DNA of 64,000 nt from Streptomyces sp. M41(2017) (GTDB lineage: Bacteria > Actinomycetota > Actinomycetes > Streptomycetales > Streptomycetaceae): assembly GCF_002078175.1 (NCBI RefSeq), contig NZ_MWFK01000001.1:4402001-4466000 (forward strand), given 5' to 3'. Below are positions 1-8,126 of this stretch, one piece after another. The notes beneath the pieces were generated by a model. The model was given only the letters and a program-made list of their open reading frames with translations, did no database searches and had not been told where the DNA came from. The position numbers were made by a program, and so were the translations under genes. Numbering within the stretch: position 1 is the first letter of the stretch; every line of letters starts with the position of its first letter.

Positions 1-1941
1 AAGCTCGACCCGGTGGTCGGGCGGGCCGAGGAGATCGAGCAGACCATCGAGATCCTCTCCCGCCGCTCCAAGAACAACCCCGTCCTCATCGGCGAGCCCG
101 GCGTCGGCAAGACCGCCATCGTCGAAGGGCTCGCCCAGCGCATCGTCTCCGGCGACGTCCCCGAGACGCTGAAGGGCAAGCGGGTCGTCTCGCTCGACCT
201 GTCCGGCATGGTCGCGGGCGCCCAGTACCGCGGGCAGTTCGAGGAACGCCTGAAGAAGGTCATCGAGGATGTCCAGGACTCGGACGGCGAGATCATCCTC
301 TTCATCGACGAACTCCACACCGTGGTCGGCGCGGGCGCGTCGGGCGAGAGCTCGATGGACGCGGGCAACATGCTCAAGCCCGCCCTCGCCCGCGGAGAAC
401 TGCACGTCGTCGGCGCCACGACCATCGACGAGTACCGCAAGTACGTCGAGAAGGACGCCGCGCTCGAACGCCGCTTCCAGCCCGTGATGGTCCCGGAGCC
501 GACGGTCGAGGAGACCGTGCAGATCCTGGAGGGGCTGCGCGACGCCTACGAGGCGCACCACCAGGTCCGCTTCGCCGACGGCGCCCTCGCGGCGGCGGCC
601 GAGCTGTCCGACCGCTACATCAGCGACCGGTTCCTGCCCGACAAGGCGATCGACGTGATGGACCAGGCGGGCGCGCGCGTACGGCTGCGCAGCGCGAGCC
701 GCTCGACCGAGGTCGCCGAACGCGAGGACCGCGTCGCCAAACTGCGCCGCGAACGCGACCAGTCCGTCGCCGCCGAGGACTTCGAGCGGGCGGGCCGGCT
801 CAAGCAGCGGATCGCCGAGGCCGAGGGCGAACTCGCGGGCATCGAGGAGCGCCGGGCCGGCGTCGTGTCCGTGACCGCCCGCGACATCGCCGACATCGTC
901 TCCCGGCGCACCGGTATCCCGGTCTCCCAGCTCACCGCCAGCGAGAAGGAGAAGCTCCTCAAGCTGGAGGAGGAGATGCACTCCCGCATCGTCGGCCAGG
1001 ACGAGGCGGTCACCGCCGTGTCGCAGGCGGTGCGCCGCAACCGCGCCGGCATGGGCGACCCCAACCGCCCCGTCGGCTCCTTCCTCTTCCTCGGTCCGAC
1101 CGGCGTCGGCAAGACCGAACTGGCCAAGACCCTCGCGGAACTGCTCTTCGGTGACGAGAACCGCATGACCCGCTTCGACATGAGCGAGTTCCAGGAGAAG
1201 CACACGGTGGCCCGCCTGGTCGGCGCGCCTCCCGGATACGTGGGCTACGACGAGGCCGGCCAGCTCACCGAGAAGGTCCGCCGGCAGCCGTACAGCGTCG
1301 TGCTGTTCGACGAGGTGGAGAAGGCCCACCCCGACGTCTTCAACACCCTGCTCCAGATCCTCGACGACGGACGGCTCACGGACGGCCAGGGCCGCACCGT
1401 CGACTTCCGGCACTGCGTCGTGATCATGACGTCCAACATCGGCGCGCACCTGATCCTCGACCACAAGGGCGACGTGTCCGAGCTGAAGGACGTGCTGATG
1501 GACGAGTTGCGGACGCGGTTCCTGCCGGAGTTCCTCAACCGCATCGACGACATCATCATCTTCCACGGCCTCAGCGAGGACGACCTCTCGGAGATCGTCG
1601 ACCACTTGCTCGGACAGAGCGAACGCCGGGTGCACGCGCAGGGGATGAAGCTGGAGGTGACGGACGCGGCCAAGAAGCTGCTCGTCGCCCACGGCCACCA
1701 GCCCGAGTTCGGCGCACGGCCCCTGCGTCGGACCATCCAGACCGAACTCGACAACCGCATCGCCGAGTTGCTGCTCAGCGGCGAGGCCGAACCCGGCGAC
1801 ACGATCGTCGCCGACGTCCGGGACGACACGGTCGACTGCACCGTGCGCAAGGGGGAGGGCCCGGCGGCGGAGGACCCGGGCGGCGACGGGACCGCGGACG
1901 AGCAGGACGGCGTGACGAACGACGGGACGGAGGACTCCTGA
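1..1941 (+). CDS. ClpC/ClpL-type AAA+ ATPase (5' end outside window)
   Basis: Two-domain Hsp100 ATPase that unfolds or disaggregates proteins in the cytoplasm. The reading frame is open from base 1, so the N-terminal domain lies upstream of the window. The first AAA+ domain has Walker A GEPGVGKT and Walker B ILFIDE. A short middle region containing a UVR-like coiled coil (EDFERAGRLKQRI) follows. The second AAA+ domain has GPTGVGKT, VVLFDE and the sensor-2 region FGARPLRR. The short middle domain is ClpC/ClpL-like rather than full ClpB. After MTSNIG the second domain runs in ClpB-like fashion and shows no LGF/IGF-type ClpP-docking tripeptide. The last 35 residues are an acidic tail. Family is certain; partnership with ClpP is doubtful. 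Confidence 0.93.
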   Translation, partial: KLDPVVGRAEEIEQTIEILSRRSKNNPVLIGEPGVGKTAIVEGLAQRIVSGDVPETLKGKRVVSLDLSGMVAGAQYRGQFEERLKKVIEDVQDSDGEIILFIDELHTVVGAGASGESSMDAGNMLKPALARGELHVVGATTIDEYRKYVEKDAALERRFQPVMVPEPTVEETVQILEGLRDAYEAHHQVRFADGALAAAAELSDRYISDRFLPDKAIDVMDQAGARVRLRSASRSTEVAEREDRVAKLRRERDQSVAAEDFERAGRLKQRIAEAEGELAGIEERRAGVVSVTARDIADIVSRRTGIPVSQLTASEKEKLLKLEEEMHSRIVGQDEAVTAVSQAVRRNRAGMGDPNRPVGSFLFLGPTGVGKTELAKTLAELLFGDENRMTRFDMSEFQEKHTVARLVGAPPGYVGYDEAGQLTEKVRRQPYSVVLFDEVEKAHPDVFNTLLQILDDGRLTDGQGRTVDFRHCVVIMTSNIGAHLILDHKGDVSELKDVLMDELRTRFLPEFLNRIDDIIIFHGLSEDDLSEIVDHLLGQSERRVHAQGMKLEVTDAAKKLLVAHGHQPEFGARPLRRTIQTELDNRIAELLLSGEAEPGDTIVADVRDDTVDCTVRKGEGPAAEDPGGDGTADEQDGVTNDGTEDS

Positions 1942-2005
1942 CACCGAAAGGCGTGCCCGGGCGGGCGTGCGTCCGTCCCGGGCAGTCCATTTGAGGAGGC
2001 TGCGC

Positions 2006-2284
2006 ATGACGCACCACAAGTCCAACCGAGCTGTCGAAGGCGATCCGGAGCACGGCCACAGCAGGGGCATGCCCCGGCGGGTCGACGAGGACGAGCTCCA
2101 GGCACGCACGGAACGCGACCGGCGCGAGGCCGGTCTGCCGGGCGGACCCACGGAGGACCCGGACACCGCGTACCGGCAGGAGCGCGAGGAGATCGACCGC
2201 GAGGTCGGCACCGGTGAGATGCCCGCGGGCCGGATCACCCGGCGTGAACGGGATCCCTTCCCGCCGTCGCACTACGAGCGCTGA
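2006..2284 (+). CDS. Small hydrophilic protein of unknown function
   Basis: A 92-residue, very polar and charged protein with no membrane segment, Cys or recognisable domain. The ATG at 2006 is chosen because GAGGAG lies 9 bases upstream; a longer frame from 1967 has no ribosome-binding site. It starts 64 bases after the Clp ATPase and may be co-transcribed with it. A strong hairpin follows the stop. The composition (Arg, Glu, Asp, Gly, Pro) suggests an intrinsically disordered protein. No function is proposed. Confidence 0.6.
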   Translation: MTHHKSNRAVEGDPEHGHSRGMPRRVDEDELQARTERDRREAGLPGGPTEDPDTAYRQEREEIDREVGTGEMPAGRITRRERDPFPPSHYER

Positions 2285-2293
2285 CGCAATGAC

Positions 2294-2341
2294 GACGGCC
2301 GGCCGCGGGATCACCTGAGGGTGGTCGCGCGGTCGGCCGTC
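2294..2341. terminator. Hairpin between convergent genes
   Basis: Inverted repeat with a 14-bp stem including one G-U pair (outer arms GACGGCCG and CGGCCGTC) and a loop of about 20 bases. It lies between the small protein ending at 2284 and the Gre-like gene ending at 2370, so it can serve both strands. Confidence 0.6.
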
Positions 2342-2369
2342 CTGCTGTCCCGGTCCGGTGGCCCGACGG

Positions 2370-2858
2370 TCACCCGTCGGTGGCGGACCCGGATCCGTCG
2401 CCGAGAGAGACCACCTCCGCGCTCTCCTGTCCGTCGGGCGCGTCGAAGTCCACCGTGTCCCCCGGCCGGCGGCCGAGCAGCGCGCGCCCGAGGGGGCTGT
2501 CGGCGGTGACCAGCGTGCCGTCCTGCGCCACGGCGGTCTCGCCGATCTGCACGGTCTCCACGGTGCCGTCGCCGAACCGGACGGTCACCGTGCTGCCGAC
2601 CCCGACCAGACCGGTGGGGGGAGGCCCCGCCACGTCCGCCTGACGCAGTCGCGTGGTGATGTCCCTGATGCGGTCGTCCAGCCGCCGCTCGTCGTCGGCG
2701 CGCTGCAGCTCGTCCGCCTCGTCGGCCCGGTCGCCCACGTCGGCGTCCGAACCCCGCAGGGTCGCGTGGACGGTGGCCCGCTCGGTGCGGAGGTCGGCGA
2801 GTTCCTGTTCGAGGGCCTGCCGGGCGGTCTCGCTGATCGGCGCTGGTTCGGTGGCCAT
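2370..2858 (-). CDS. GreA/GreB family transcription elongation factor
   Basis: A 162-residue protein with the Gre layout: an N-terminal antiparallel coiled coil (about residues 8-85, rich in Glu, Arg and Asp) and a C-terminal FKBP-like domain (about 90-162) containing VGSTVTVRFGDGTVETVQIG and SPLGRALLGRRPGDTVDF. Gre factors enter the secondary channel of RNA polymerase and stimulate cleavage of backtracked RNA. The ATG at 2858 has GAGGAG just upstream. The C-terminal signature is strong, while the N-terminal part is divergent and shorter than housekeeping GreA, so this is probably an accessory Gre paralogue. Confidence 0.85.
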   Translation of the reverse strand: MATEPAPISETARQALEQELADLRTERATVHATLRGSDADVGDRADEADELQRADDERRLDDRIRDITTRLRQADVAGPPPTGLVGVGSTVTVRFGDGTVETVQIGETAVAQDGTLVTADSPLGRALLGRRPGDTVDFDAPDGQESAEVVSLGDGSGSATDG

Positions 2859-3025
2859 GCCTGCTCCTCGGGAGGGGGGATGTGCAGCACGTTCCGGTGC
2901 GGGACGCCGCAAATAAGTCGATCGTAGGTCGAATCGCGACGAAATGTGATGTATGGAATCGTGGAGCGCGGTGTACCCGACCATCAGGGCACCTCACGGT
3001 GCCCCGCGCACGAGGGAGGCTCCGC

Positions 3026-3103
3026 ATGTCGTCGAAGCGACGCCGGAAGAAGAAGAGCAGGCGCAAGCACGCGGCGAACCACGGGAAACGGCCCCAGTCC
3101 TAG
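3026..3103 (+). CDS. 25-residue bL37-like 50S ribosomal protein
   Basis: A tiny, extremely basic protein: MSSKRRRKKKSRRK followed by the tail ANHGKRPQS. GAGGGAGG lies 7-8 bases upstream of the ATG, an unusually good ribosome-binding site for such a short frame. Length, the Lys/Arg cluster and the ANHGKRP tail match bL37, the small 50S protein described in mycobacterial ribosomes (family knowledge recalled, not searched). It overlaps an out-of-frame N-terminal extension of the next gene, which argues for a later start there. A short coding accident is the alternative, but the ribosome-binding site and motif argue against it. Confidence 0.68.
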   Translation: MSSKRRRKKKSRRKHAANHGKRPQS

Positions 3104-3108
3104 GCGCG

Positions 3109-5430
3109 GTGAGACTCTTGAACGCATCCCAGAACGGACACGACGGAGTGGAACCCAACGTGGGGCCCACCCCGGAGGGTGAACCGGAGTTCCATCCGTA
3201 CCACCACCCGGCGGCCGGCTGGGGTGCGGCCAAGAGCGTCACCCGCGTCCTGGTGGGTGAGAAGGCCCTGGTCGACGGACCCCGCGCGATCATGCGCATG
3301 AACCACGAGCGCACGGGCTTCGACTGTCCGGGATGCGCGTGGCCCGACGACACCAAGGGCCTGCACCTGGACATCTGCGAGAACGGCATCAAGCACGTCA
3401 CGTGGGAGATGACCGGCAAGCGGGTCGGCCCCGAGTTCTTCGCCGCGCACTCGGTGAGCGAACTCTTCGAGTGGAGCGACTTCGACCTGGAGGACCAGGG
3501 CCGTCTCACCGGGCCGATGGTCTACGACCCCGAGTCGGACCACTACGTGCCGATCAGCTGGCGTGACGCGTTCGAACTGGTCGGGCGGACCCTGCGGGAG
3601 CTCGACGACCCGAATCAGGCCTCCTTCTACACCTCGGGCCGCCTCGGCAACGAAGCCACGTTCCTCTACCAGTTGATGGCCCGGGAGCTGGGCACGAACA
3701 ACCTGCCCGACTGCTCGAACATGTGCCACGAAGCCAGCGGCCGCGCGCTCACGGCGTCCCTCGGCACCGGCAAGGGAACCGCCGACCTCAAGGACTGGGA
3801 GACCACCGACGCCCTCTTCATCATGGGGGTCAACGCCGCCTCCAACGCGCCCCGGATGCTCACCGCGCTCGCCGAGGCCTACGACCGCGGCGCGCAGATC
3901 GTGCACATCAACCCGCTCGTCGAAGCCGCCGCGACCCGCACCATCGTGCCCCACGACTTCACGGACATGGCCCTCTTCAAGTCGACGCGGACCAGCACCC
4001 TGAACCTCCAGGTCCGTATCGGCGGCGACATGGCGCTCCTGCGGGGCATGTCCAAGGCCGTCCTGGAACAGGCCAAGACCGACCCCAAGGCGCTCGACCA
4101 GGAGTTCATCGACCGGCACACGGCCTACTTCGACGACTACCGCGCGGTCTGCGAGGCCACGCCCTGGGACGAGATCGAGCGGCAGTCCGGCATCGACCGC
4201 GACGGCATCCTCAAGGCCGCACAGGTGTACCGCGAGGCGGACCGCTCCATCATGAGCTGGTGCCTCGGTGTCAGCCAGCACGAACACGGCGTCGACACCG
4301 TACGGGAGATCGTCAACCTCCTTCTGCTGCGCGGCAATCTGGGCCGAGAGGGGGCCGGACCGTCACCGGTGCGCGGCCACAGCAACGTCCAGGGCAACCG
4401 GACCTGCGGCATCGACCACCGGCCCGGCGAGGAGTTCCTGAACCGGCTGGGCGAGGTCTGCGGGATCGACCCGCCGCGCGAGCACGGCATGGACACCGTC
4501 GCCACGATCCAGGCCATGCGGCGCGGCGACGTGAAGGTGTTCGTCGGCATGGGCGGCAACTTCGCCCTGGCCGCGCCCGACACCCCGTACACCTACGCCG
4601 CACTCCGCACGTGCGACCTCACCGTCCAGGTGAGCACCAAGCTCAACCGCAGCCACCTCGTGCACGGGCGGCGGGCGCTCATCCTGCCGTGCCTCGGCCG
4701 GACCGAGAAGGACCACCAGCGCGGCGGCATCCAGAGCACCTCCGTCGAGGACTCGATGAGCATGGTCCACCTGTCCATCGGCATGAAGCGCCCCGCCTCG
4801 AAGCACCTGCTGTCCGAGCCCGCCATCATCGCCGGCATGGCCCGCGCCGCCCTCCCCGACAGTGCCACCCCCTGGGAGTGGTACATCGAGGACTACGACC
4901 GCATCCGCGACACGATGGCGCAGACCCTCGACGGCTTCGAGGACTGCAACCGCCGCGTCCGTCTGCCGCTCGGCTTCCGCATCAAACAGCCCGCCCGCGA
5001 ACTGGTCTTCCTCACCCCGAGCGGCCAGGCCGAGTTCTCCACCGCGCCCCTGCCCGACGTGGTCCCCGCGCCCGGCACCCTGGCGCTCGGCACGATGCGC
5101 TCCCACGACCAGTGGAACACGACCATCTACTCGGACAACGACCGCTACCGGGGGATCAAGAACCTCCGCACCCTCGTCTTCATGAACGAGGACGACATGC
5201 GCGAACGAGGCGTCTGCGAGTTCGACCCGGTCGACATCGTCGCCACCGCCAAGGACGGCACACACCGCCGCCTCGACGGCTACCTCGCCATCCCGTACGA
5301 CATCCCCCGGGGCTGCGCCGCCGGCTACATGCCGGAGATGAACGTCCTCTGCGCCATCGGCGACTACAGCCTCCAGAGCGACCAGCCCCTGATGAAACAC
5401 GTCAAGGTGACGATCGAGGCGCACGCCTGA
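3109..5430 (+). CDS. YdeP/FdhF family molybdopterin oxidoreductase
   Basis: A molybdopterin-guanine-dinucleotide oxidoreductase of about 773 residues, close throughout to the E. coli YdeP type. N-terminal FDCPGCAWP carries Cys73 and Cys76. The segment DCSNMCHE puts Cys206 where formate dehydrogenase H has its selenocysteine. GHSNVQGNRT and the C-terminal cofactor-binding region (RSHDQWNTTIY, DDRYRG) follow. The family is usually annotated as formate dehydrogenase-like, but the substrate is not established. The start is uncertain: GTG 3109 gives the expected length, and TTG 3118 or GTG 3148 are possible. No FdhD-type sulfurtransferase or electron-transfer subunit is adjacent. Confidence 0.88.
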   Translation: MRLLNASQNGHDGVEPNVGPTPEGEPEFHPYHHPAAGWGAAKSVTRVLVGEKALVDGPRAIMRMNHERTGFDCPGCAWPDDTKGLHLDICENGIKHVTWEMTGKRVGPEFFAAHSVSELFEWSDFDLEDQGRLTGPMVYDPESDHYVPISWRDAFELVGRTLRELDDPNQASFYTSGRLGNEATFLYQLMARELGTNNLPDCSNMCHEASGRALTASLGTGKGTADLKDWETTDALFIMGVNAASNAPRMLTALAEAYDRGAQIVHINPLVEAAATRTIVPHDFTDMALFKSTRTSTLNLQVRIGGDMALLRGMSKAVLEQAKTDPKALDQEFIDRHTAYFDDYRAVCEATPWDEIERQSGIDRDGILKAAQVYREADRSIMSWCLGVSQHEHGVDTVREIVNLLLLRGNLGREGAGPSPVRGHSNVQGNRTCGIDHRPGEEFLNRLGEVCGIDPPREHGMDTVATIQAMRRGDVKVFVGMGGNFALAAPDTPYTYAALRTCDLTVQVSTKLNRSHLVHGRRALILPCLGRTEKDHQRGGIQSTSVEDSMSMVHLSIGMKRPASKHLLSEPAIIAGMARAALPDSATPWEWYIEDYDRIRDTMAQTLDGFEDCNRRVRLPLGFRIKQPARELVFLTPSGQAEFSTAPLPDVVPAPGTLALGTMRSHDQWNTTIYSDNDRYRGIKNLRTLVFMNEDDMRERGVCEFDPVDIVATAKDGTHRRLDGYLAIPYDIPRGCAAGYMPEMNVLCAIGDYSLQSDQPLMKHVKVTIEAHA

Positions 5431-5440
5431 ACTCAGGCGT

Positions 5441-5473
5441 ACGGGGCCGGCGGTGTGCGACCGCCGGCCCCGT
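5441..5473 (+). terminator. Hairpin after the YdeP-like gene
   Basis: A 14-bp perfect GC-rich stem with a 5-base loop, 11 bases after the stop codon at 5430. The facing gene ends at 5541, so it may terminate both transcripts. Confidence 0.7.
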
Positions 5474-5540
5474 GCCGTCCCCCGTGGTCCCGCCCCCGTT
5501 CCCCCGTCTCCTCGTTCAGCCGTGGCGACCCGGCGTGAGG

Positions 5541-7184
5541 TCAGCGGACCCGGATGAAGAGGACGTCGTAATTGCTGTTCGTGCTGCGGCTCTTGACGTA
5601 GACGCCGTCGTTGCCGCCGTTGGGATTTCCGGTGTTGCCCTCGACGGCGGTGAAGCTGGAGCCGGACACCGATCGCACGATGCCTATGTGCTCGTGACCG
5701 CCGGTGAAGTCGTTGCCGCCGTTCCAGTCGTAGGCCACGATGTCGCCCGGCTGCGGGCTGGTCGTCACCGACAGGTGGTAGTTGCCGGCCCGTGCCTGCT
5801 TCACCCAGCCGGACACGTAGGTGTTGCGGTAGGACGTGGCGCCGGTCTGCTTGCCGACCCAGCTCACGAACGTGGCGCACCAGGCGTAGTCGTCGGTGGA
5901 CAGCGACAGGCCCACGGCGGACCCGTAGCTGTTCGCGCGGGCGCTGCCCTCGACCGTTCCGGCCTCCGCCTCGGCCACGGTGAGGATCTTGGCGTAGCCG
6001 CCGCCGGGCGCGGGCGACGACGGCGGGGTGACCGCCCCGTACAGCGCGGCCTTGGTGTTCGTGCCGACGTGGCCGTCGACCGAGAGGCCCTTCTCGGCCT
6101 GGAAGTCCCGCACGGCACTGTCGGTCAGCGACCCGAAGTCGCCGTCGACGGCGAGGTCGGCACCGTGGTGGTTGAGCAGACTCTGCAACTCGGTGACGCA
6201 GCCGCTCTTCTGCCCCTTCACGATCTCACTCGGGCACGAGCCGGAGTTCAGGTTGATCGGCGCCGGCGCTCCGTTGCCGCCGCCACCGCCGATGTTCGAG
6301 TACAGCGCGGCCTTGGTGTTCGCGCCCACCTCACCGTCGGCCGACAGTCCGCTCGCGGACTGGAAGGACTTCACGGCCGCCAGGGTCAGGGGGCCGAACC
6401 CGCCGTCGACGTCGAGGTGCTGGCCCTTGCCGTTCAGCAGGGCCTGCAGCGTGGCGACGCACCCGCCGCTCTGCCCCTCCACGATGTTCGCCGGGCAGGA
6501 GGCCGACCGCAGGTCCAGGCCCGTCGACGGCGACTCGTCGGTGTCGTACAGCTCCCGTTTGGTGTTCGCGCCGACCTGACCGTCGACCGACAGACCGTGG
6601 GCGGACTGGAAGCTGCGGACCGCGGTCTCCGTCCCCGCCCCGAAGTCCCCGTCCACCTCGACCGAGTAGCCGTGGTGGCGGAGCAGCCGCTGCAGTTCGC
6701 TGACGCAGCCGCCCTTGGCGCCCTTGACGACGTTCGCCGGGCACGAGGAGGACATGAGGTTGACCGGCGCGGGCGCCGAACCGCCGGTCGCGTACAGCTT
6801 GCTCTTGGTCTGGGGGCCCACCCGCCCGTCCACGGCGATCGCCGTGGCGGCCTGGTACTCGCGCACCGCGTAGTAGGTGTTCGCCCCGAACTCGCCGTCC
6901 ACCTGCAGCCCGGCACCGTGCGCGTTGAGCAGGTTCTGCAACTCCGTGACGCAGCCGCTCGTCTGGCCCTGCACGATGTCGGTGGGGCAGGACGACGAGG
7001 TCAGCTTGATCGCCGCCGGCGCCGCCGCCGCGGGGCCGGCACCGAGCAGGACGCCGGCCGAGAGCATCGCCGCGGTGGCGGCGAACGTCCCGATCCGGAC
7101 CCGCCACCCCGGGCCGCCGCAGACGGGGTCCCGGTGGTGAGGGCTCTCGCCGGCGGCGGGAGCGTGGATCGCAAGTCTTCCCAT
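5541..7184 (-). CDS. Secreted four-repeat peptidoglycan-binding CHAP-domain protein
   Basis: A 547-residue exported protein. After a long basic N-region there is a hydrophobic signal segment at about 32-55 ending in an Ala-rich cleavage zone. Four PG_binding_1-type repeats follow (about 66-135, 147-215, 229-295 and 315-380), each with a SCP...G-GCV-LQ-LL start and a VDG-FG core. A Gly/Pro linker leads to a C-terminal CHAP amidase or endopeptidase domain with WCATFVSW (Cys436) and HIGIV (His499). The role is peptidoglycan cleavage outside the cell. The ATG at 7184 has AAGGAGA 12 bases upstream. The four tandem wall-binding modules are unusual in number. Confidence 0.88.
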   Translation of the reverse strand: MGRLAIHAPAAGESPHHRDPVCGGPGWRVRIGTFAATAAMLSAGVLLGAGPAAAAPAAIKLTSSSCPTDIVQGQTSGCVTELQNLLNAHGAGLQVDGEFGANTYYAVREYQAATAIAVDGRVGPQTKSKLYATGGSAPAPVNLMSSSCPANVVKGAKGGCVSELQRLLRHHGYSVEVDGDFGAGTETAVRSFQSAHGLSVDGQVGANTKRELYDTDESPSTGLDLRSASCPANIVEGQSGGCVATLQALLNGKGQHLDVDGGFGPLTLAAVKSFQSASGLSADGEVGANTKAALYSNIGGGGGNGAPAPINLNSGSCPSEIVKGQKSGCVTELQSLLNHHGADLAVDGDFGSLTDSAVRDFQAEKGLSVDGHVGTNTKAALYGAVTPPSSPAPGGGYAKILTVAEAEAGTVEGSARANSYGSAVGLSLSTDDYAWCATFVSWVGKQTGATSYRNTYVSGWVKQARAGNYHLSVTTSPQPGDIVAYDWNGGNDFTGGHEHIGIVRSVSGSSFTAVEGNTGNPNGGNDGVYVKSRSTNSNYDVLFIRVR

Positions 7185-7283
7185 GGGCGGGGGACATCTC
7201 CTTCGATGATGGGTGGGTCTGCCTCGGCGAGCCGTCTCCGGCCTCGCCGCGACGTCCGCGGGGCCTGTGCCCGGCCGCCGTGG

Positions 7284-7320
7284 CGCGGCCCGCCCTCCCG
7301 GAGCGGGAAAGCGGGCCGCG
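7284..7320 (-). terminator. Hairpin downstream of the secreted PG-binding gene
   Basis: A 10-bp outer stem, CGCGGCCCGC paired with GCGGGCCGCG, plus an inner CCCG/CGGG pairing. It lies 28 bases beyond the stop at 7349 on the minus strand. Confidence 0.6.
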
Positions 7321-7348
7321 GGGTGGGTTCACACGGCGATCGGACCGG

Positions 7349-7810
7349 TCAGCACGGGTAGAGCGACGCGAAGTCGTTCGCGAACCGCTTGAACGCGGCC
7401 TTGGTGTCCGCGCCCGGGTCGCCGTCGATGGCGTCGTTGTAGCCCCAGCCGAACTTGAGCATGCGCTGCAGCGCCTTGATGGTGTTCGGGCCGGGGTCGC
7501 CGTCGATGGTGTCGGTGTAGCTCCAGTACGCCTTGAGGTGGCGCTGCATGGCCTTCCAGCTGTTGGTGCCCAGCTGGCCGTCGATGCTGCCCGTGTAGCT
7601 CGCCGGAGCGTCCCGCATGAAGCACTGGACGTACTTGGCCTGCGTGGTGCTCAGGCCCAGGTTGTTCGTCGCGAGGATGGAGACGGACTGGGTCCGCGGG
7701 GTCTGGGCGGGCGCGGCGAAGCCGGGTCCGGCTGTCGCCAGACCGCCGGCGGCGAGTCCGATCACTGCGGCGGTACCCACCAGGGCCCTGGCCAGAACTG
7801 TCGATCGCAT
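7349..7810 (-). CDS. Secreted peptidoglycan-binding-like protein
   Basis: A 153-residue exported protein. It has a signal peptide (MRSTVLARALVGTAAVIG, cleavage near GFAAPA) and then three short repeats built on DGQLGTNSWKAMQRHLK, DGDPGPNTIKALQRML and DGDPGADTKAAFKRFA. Each resembles the DG-x-G-xxT-xxA-xxxF core of PG_binding_1 modules. There is no catalytic domain, so it probably decorates or senses the wall. AGAGGGA precedes the ATG at 7810. It is divergent from the membrane-anchored regulator at 8127, whose extracellular domain is of the same general kind, which suggests a functional link. Confidence 0.75.
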   Translation of the reverse strand: MRSTVLARALVGTAAVIGLAAGGLATAGPGFAAPAQTPRTQSVSILATNNLGLSTTQAKYVQCFMRDAPASYTGSIDGQLGTNSWKAMQRHLKAYWSYTDTIDGDPGPNTIKALQRMLKFGWGYNDAIDGDPGADTKAAFKRFANDFASLYPC

Positions 7811-8126
7811 ACGTCGTTTCCCTCTCGGATCGTCGAGCGCACCTTCCACGGCTGTGGTGCAGGTGGCGAGACGAGAGTGCGGCGTGCGGGGCGACGGGCA
7901 CCAGCGGTGCGCCGCAAGTGAGGTCCCGACGGGACGTCCCTCACGCTGACCTGCGGGGACACCGTCCCGGGAGACGGTTCGGTGGGACGGCGGTGACGGT
8001 CGTGACGGGATGACACTTGGGTGCAGCAACCACGTTGCCGTGCGGCCCGGTGTCCGCTGATGCACAATGCGACGGCACAGGGGGCACTGACCATGGCCAC
8101 TGATCAGGAACGCGTGGTGGGGGAAC
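7811..8126. other. Divergent intergenic region with GGGAC/GTCCC half-sites
   Basis: A 316-base region with no convincing gene, carrying promoters for both flanking genes. Between 7923 and 7988 there is a cluster of half-sites: GTCCC 7923, GGGAC 7931, GTCCC 7936, GGGAC 7956, GTCCC 7964 and GGGAC 7984. They include the perfect palindrome GGGACGTCCC at 7931-7940. Confidence 0.4.

Noticed and set aside
2953..3108. Upstream in-frame extension of the YdeP-like gene
   Set aside because: It would overlap the bL37-like gene and its ribosome-binding site, and the extra 52 residues do not resemble the family.
3723..7361. Open frame of 1212 codons on the plus strand
   Set aside because: It runs out of frame through the YdeP-like gene and antisense to the CHAP gene; composition is Arg/Pro/His-rich, typical of a GC-rich shadow frame.
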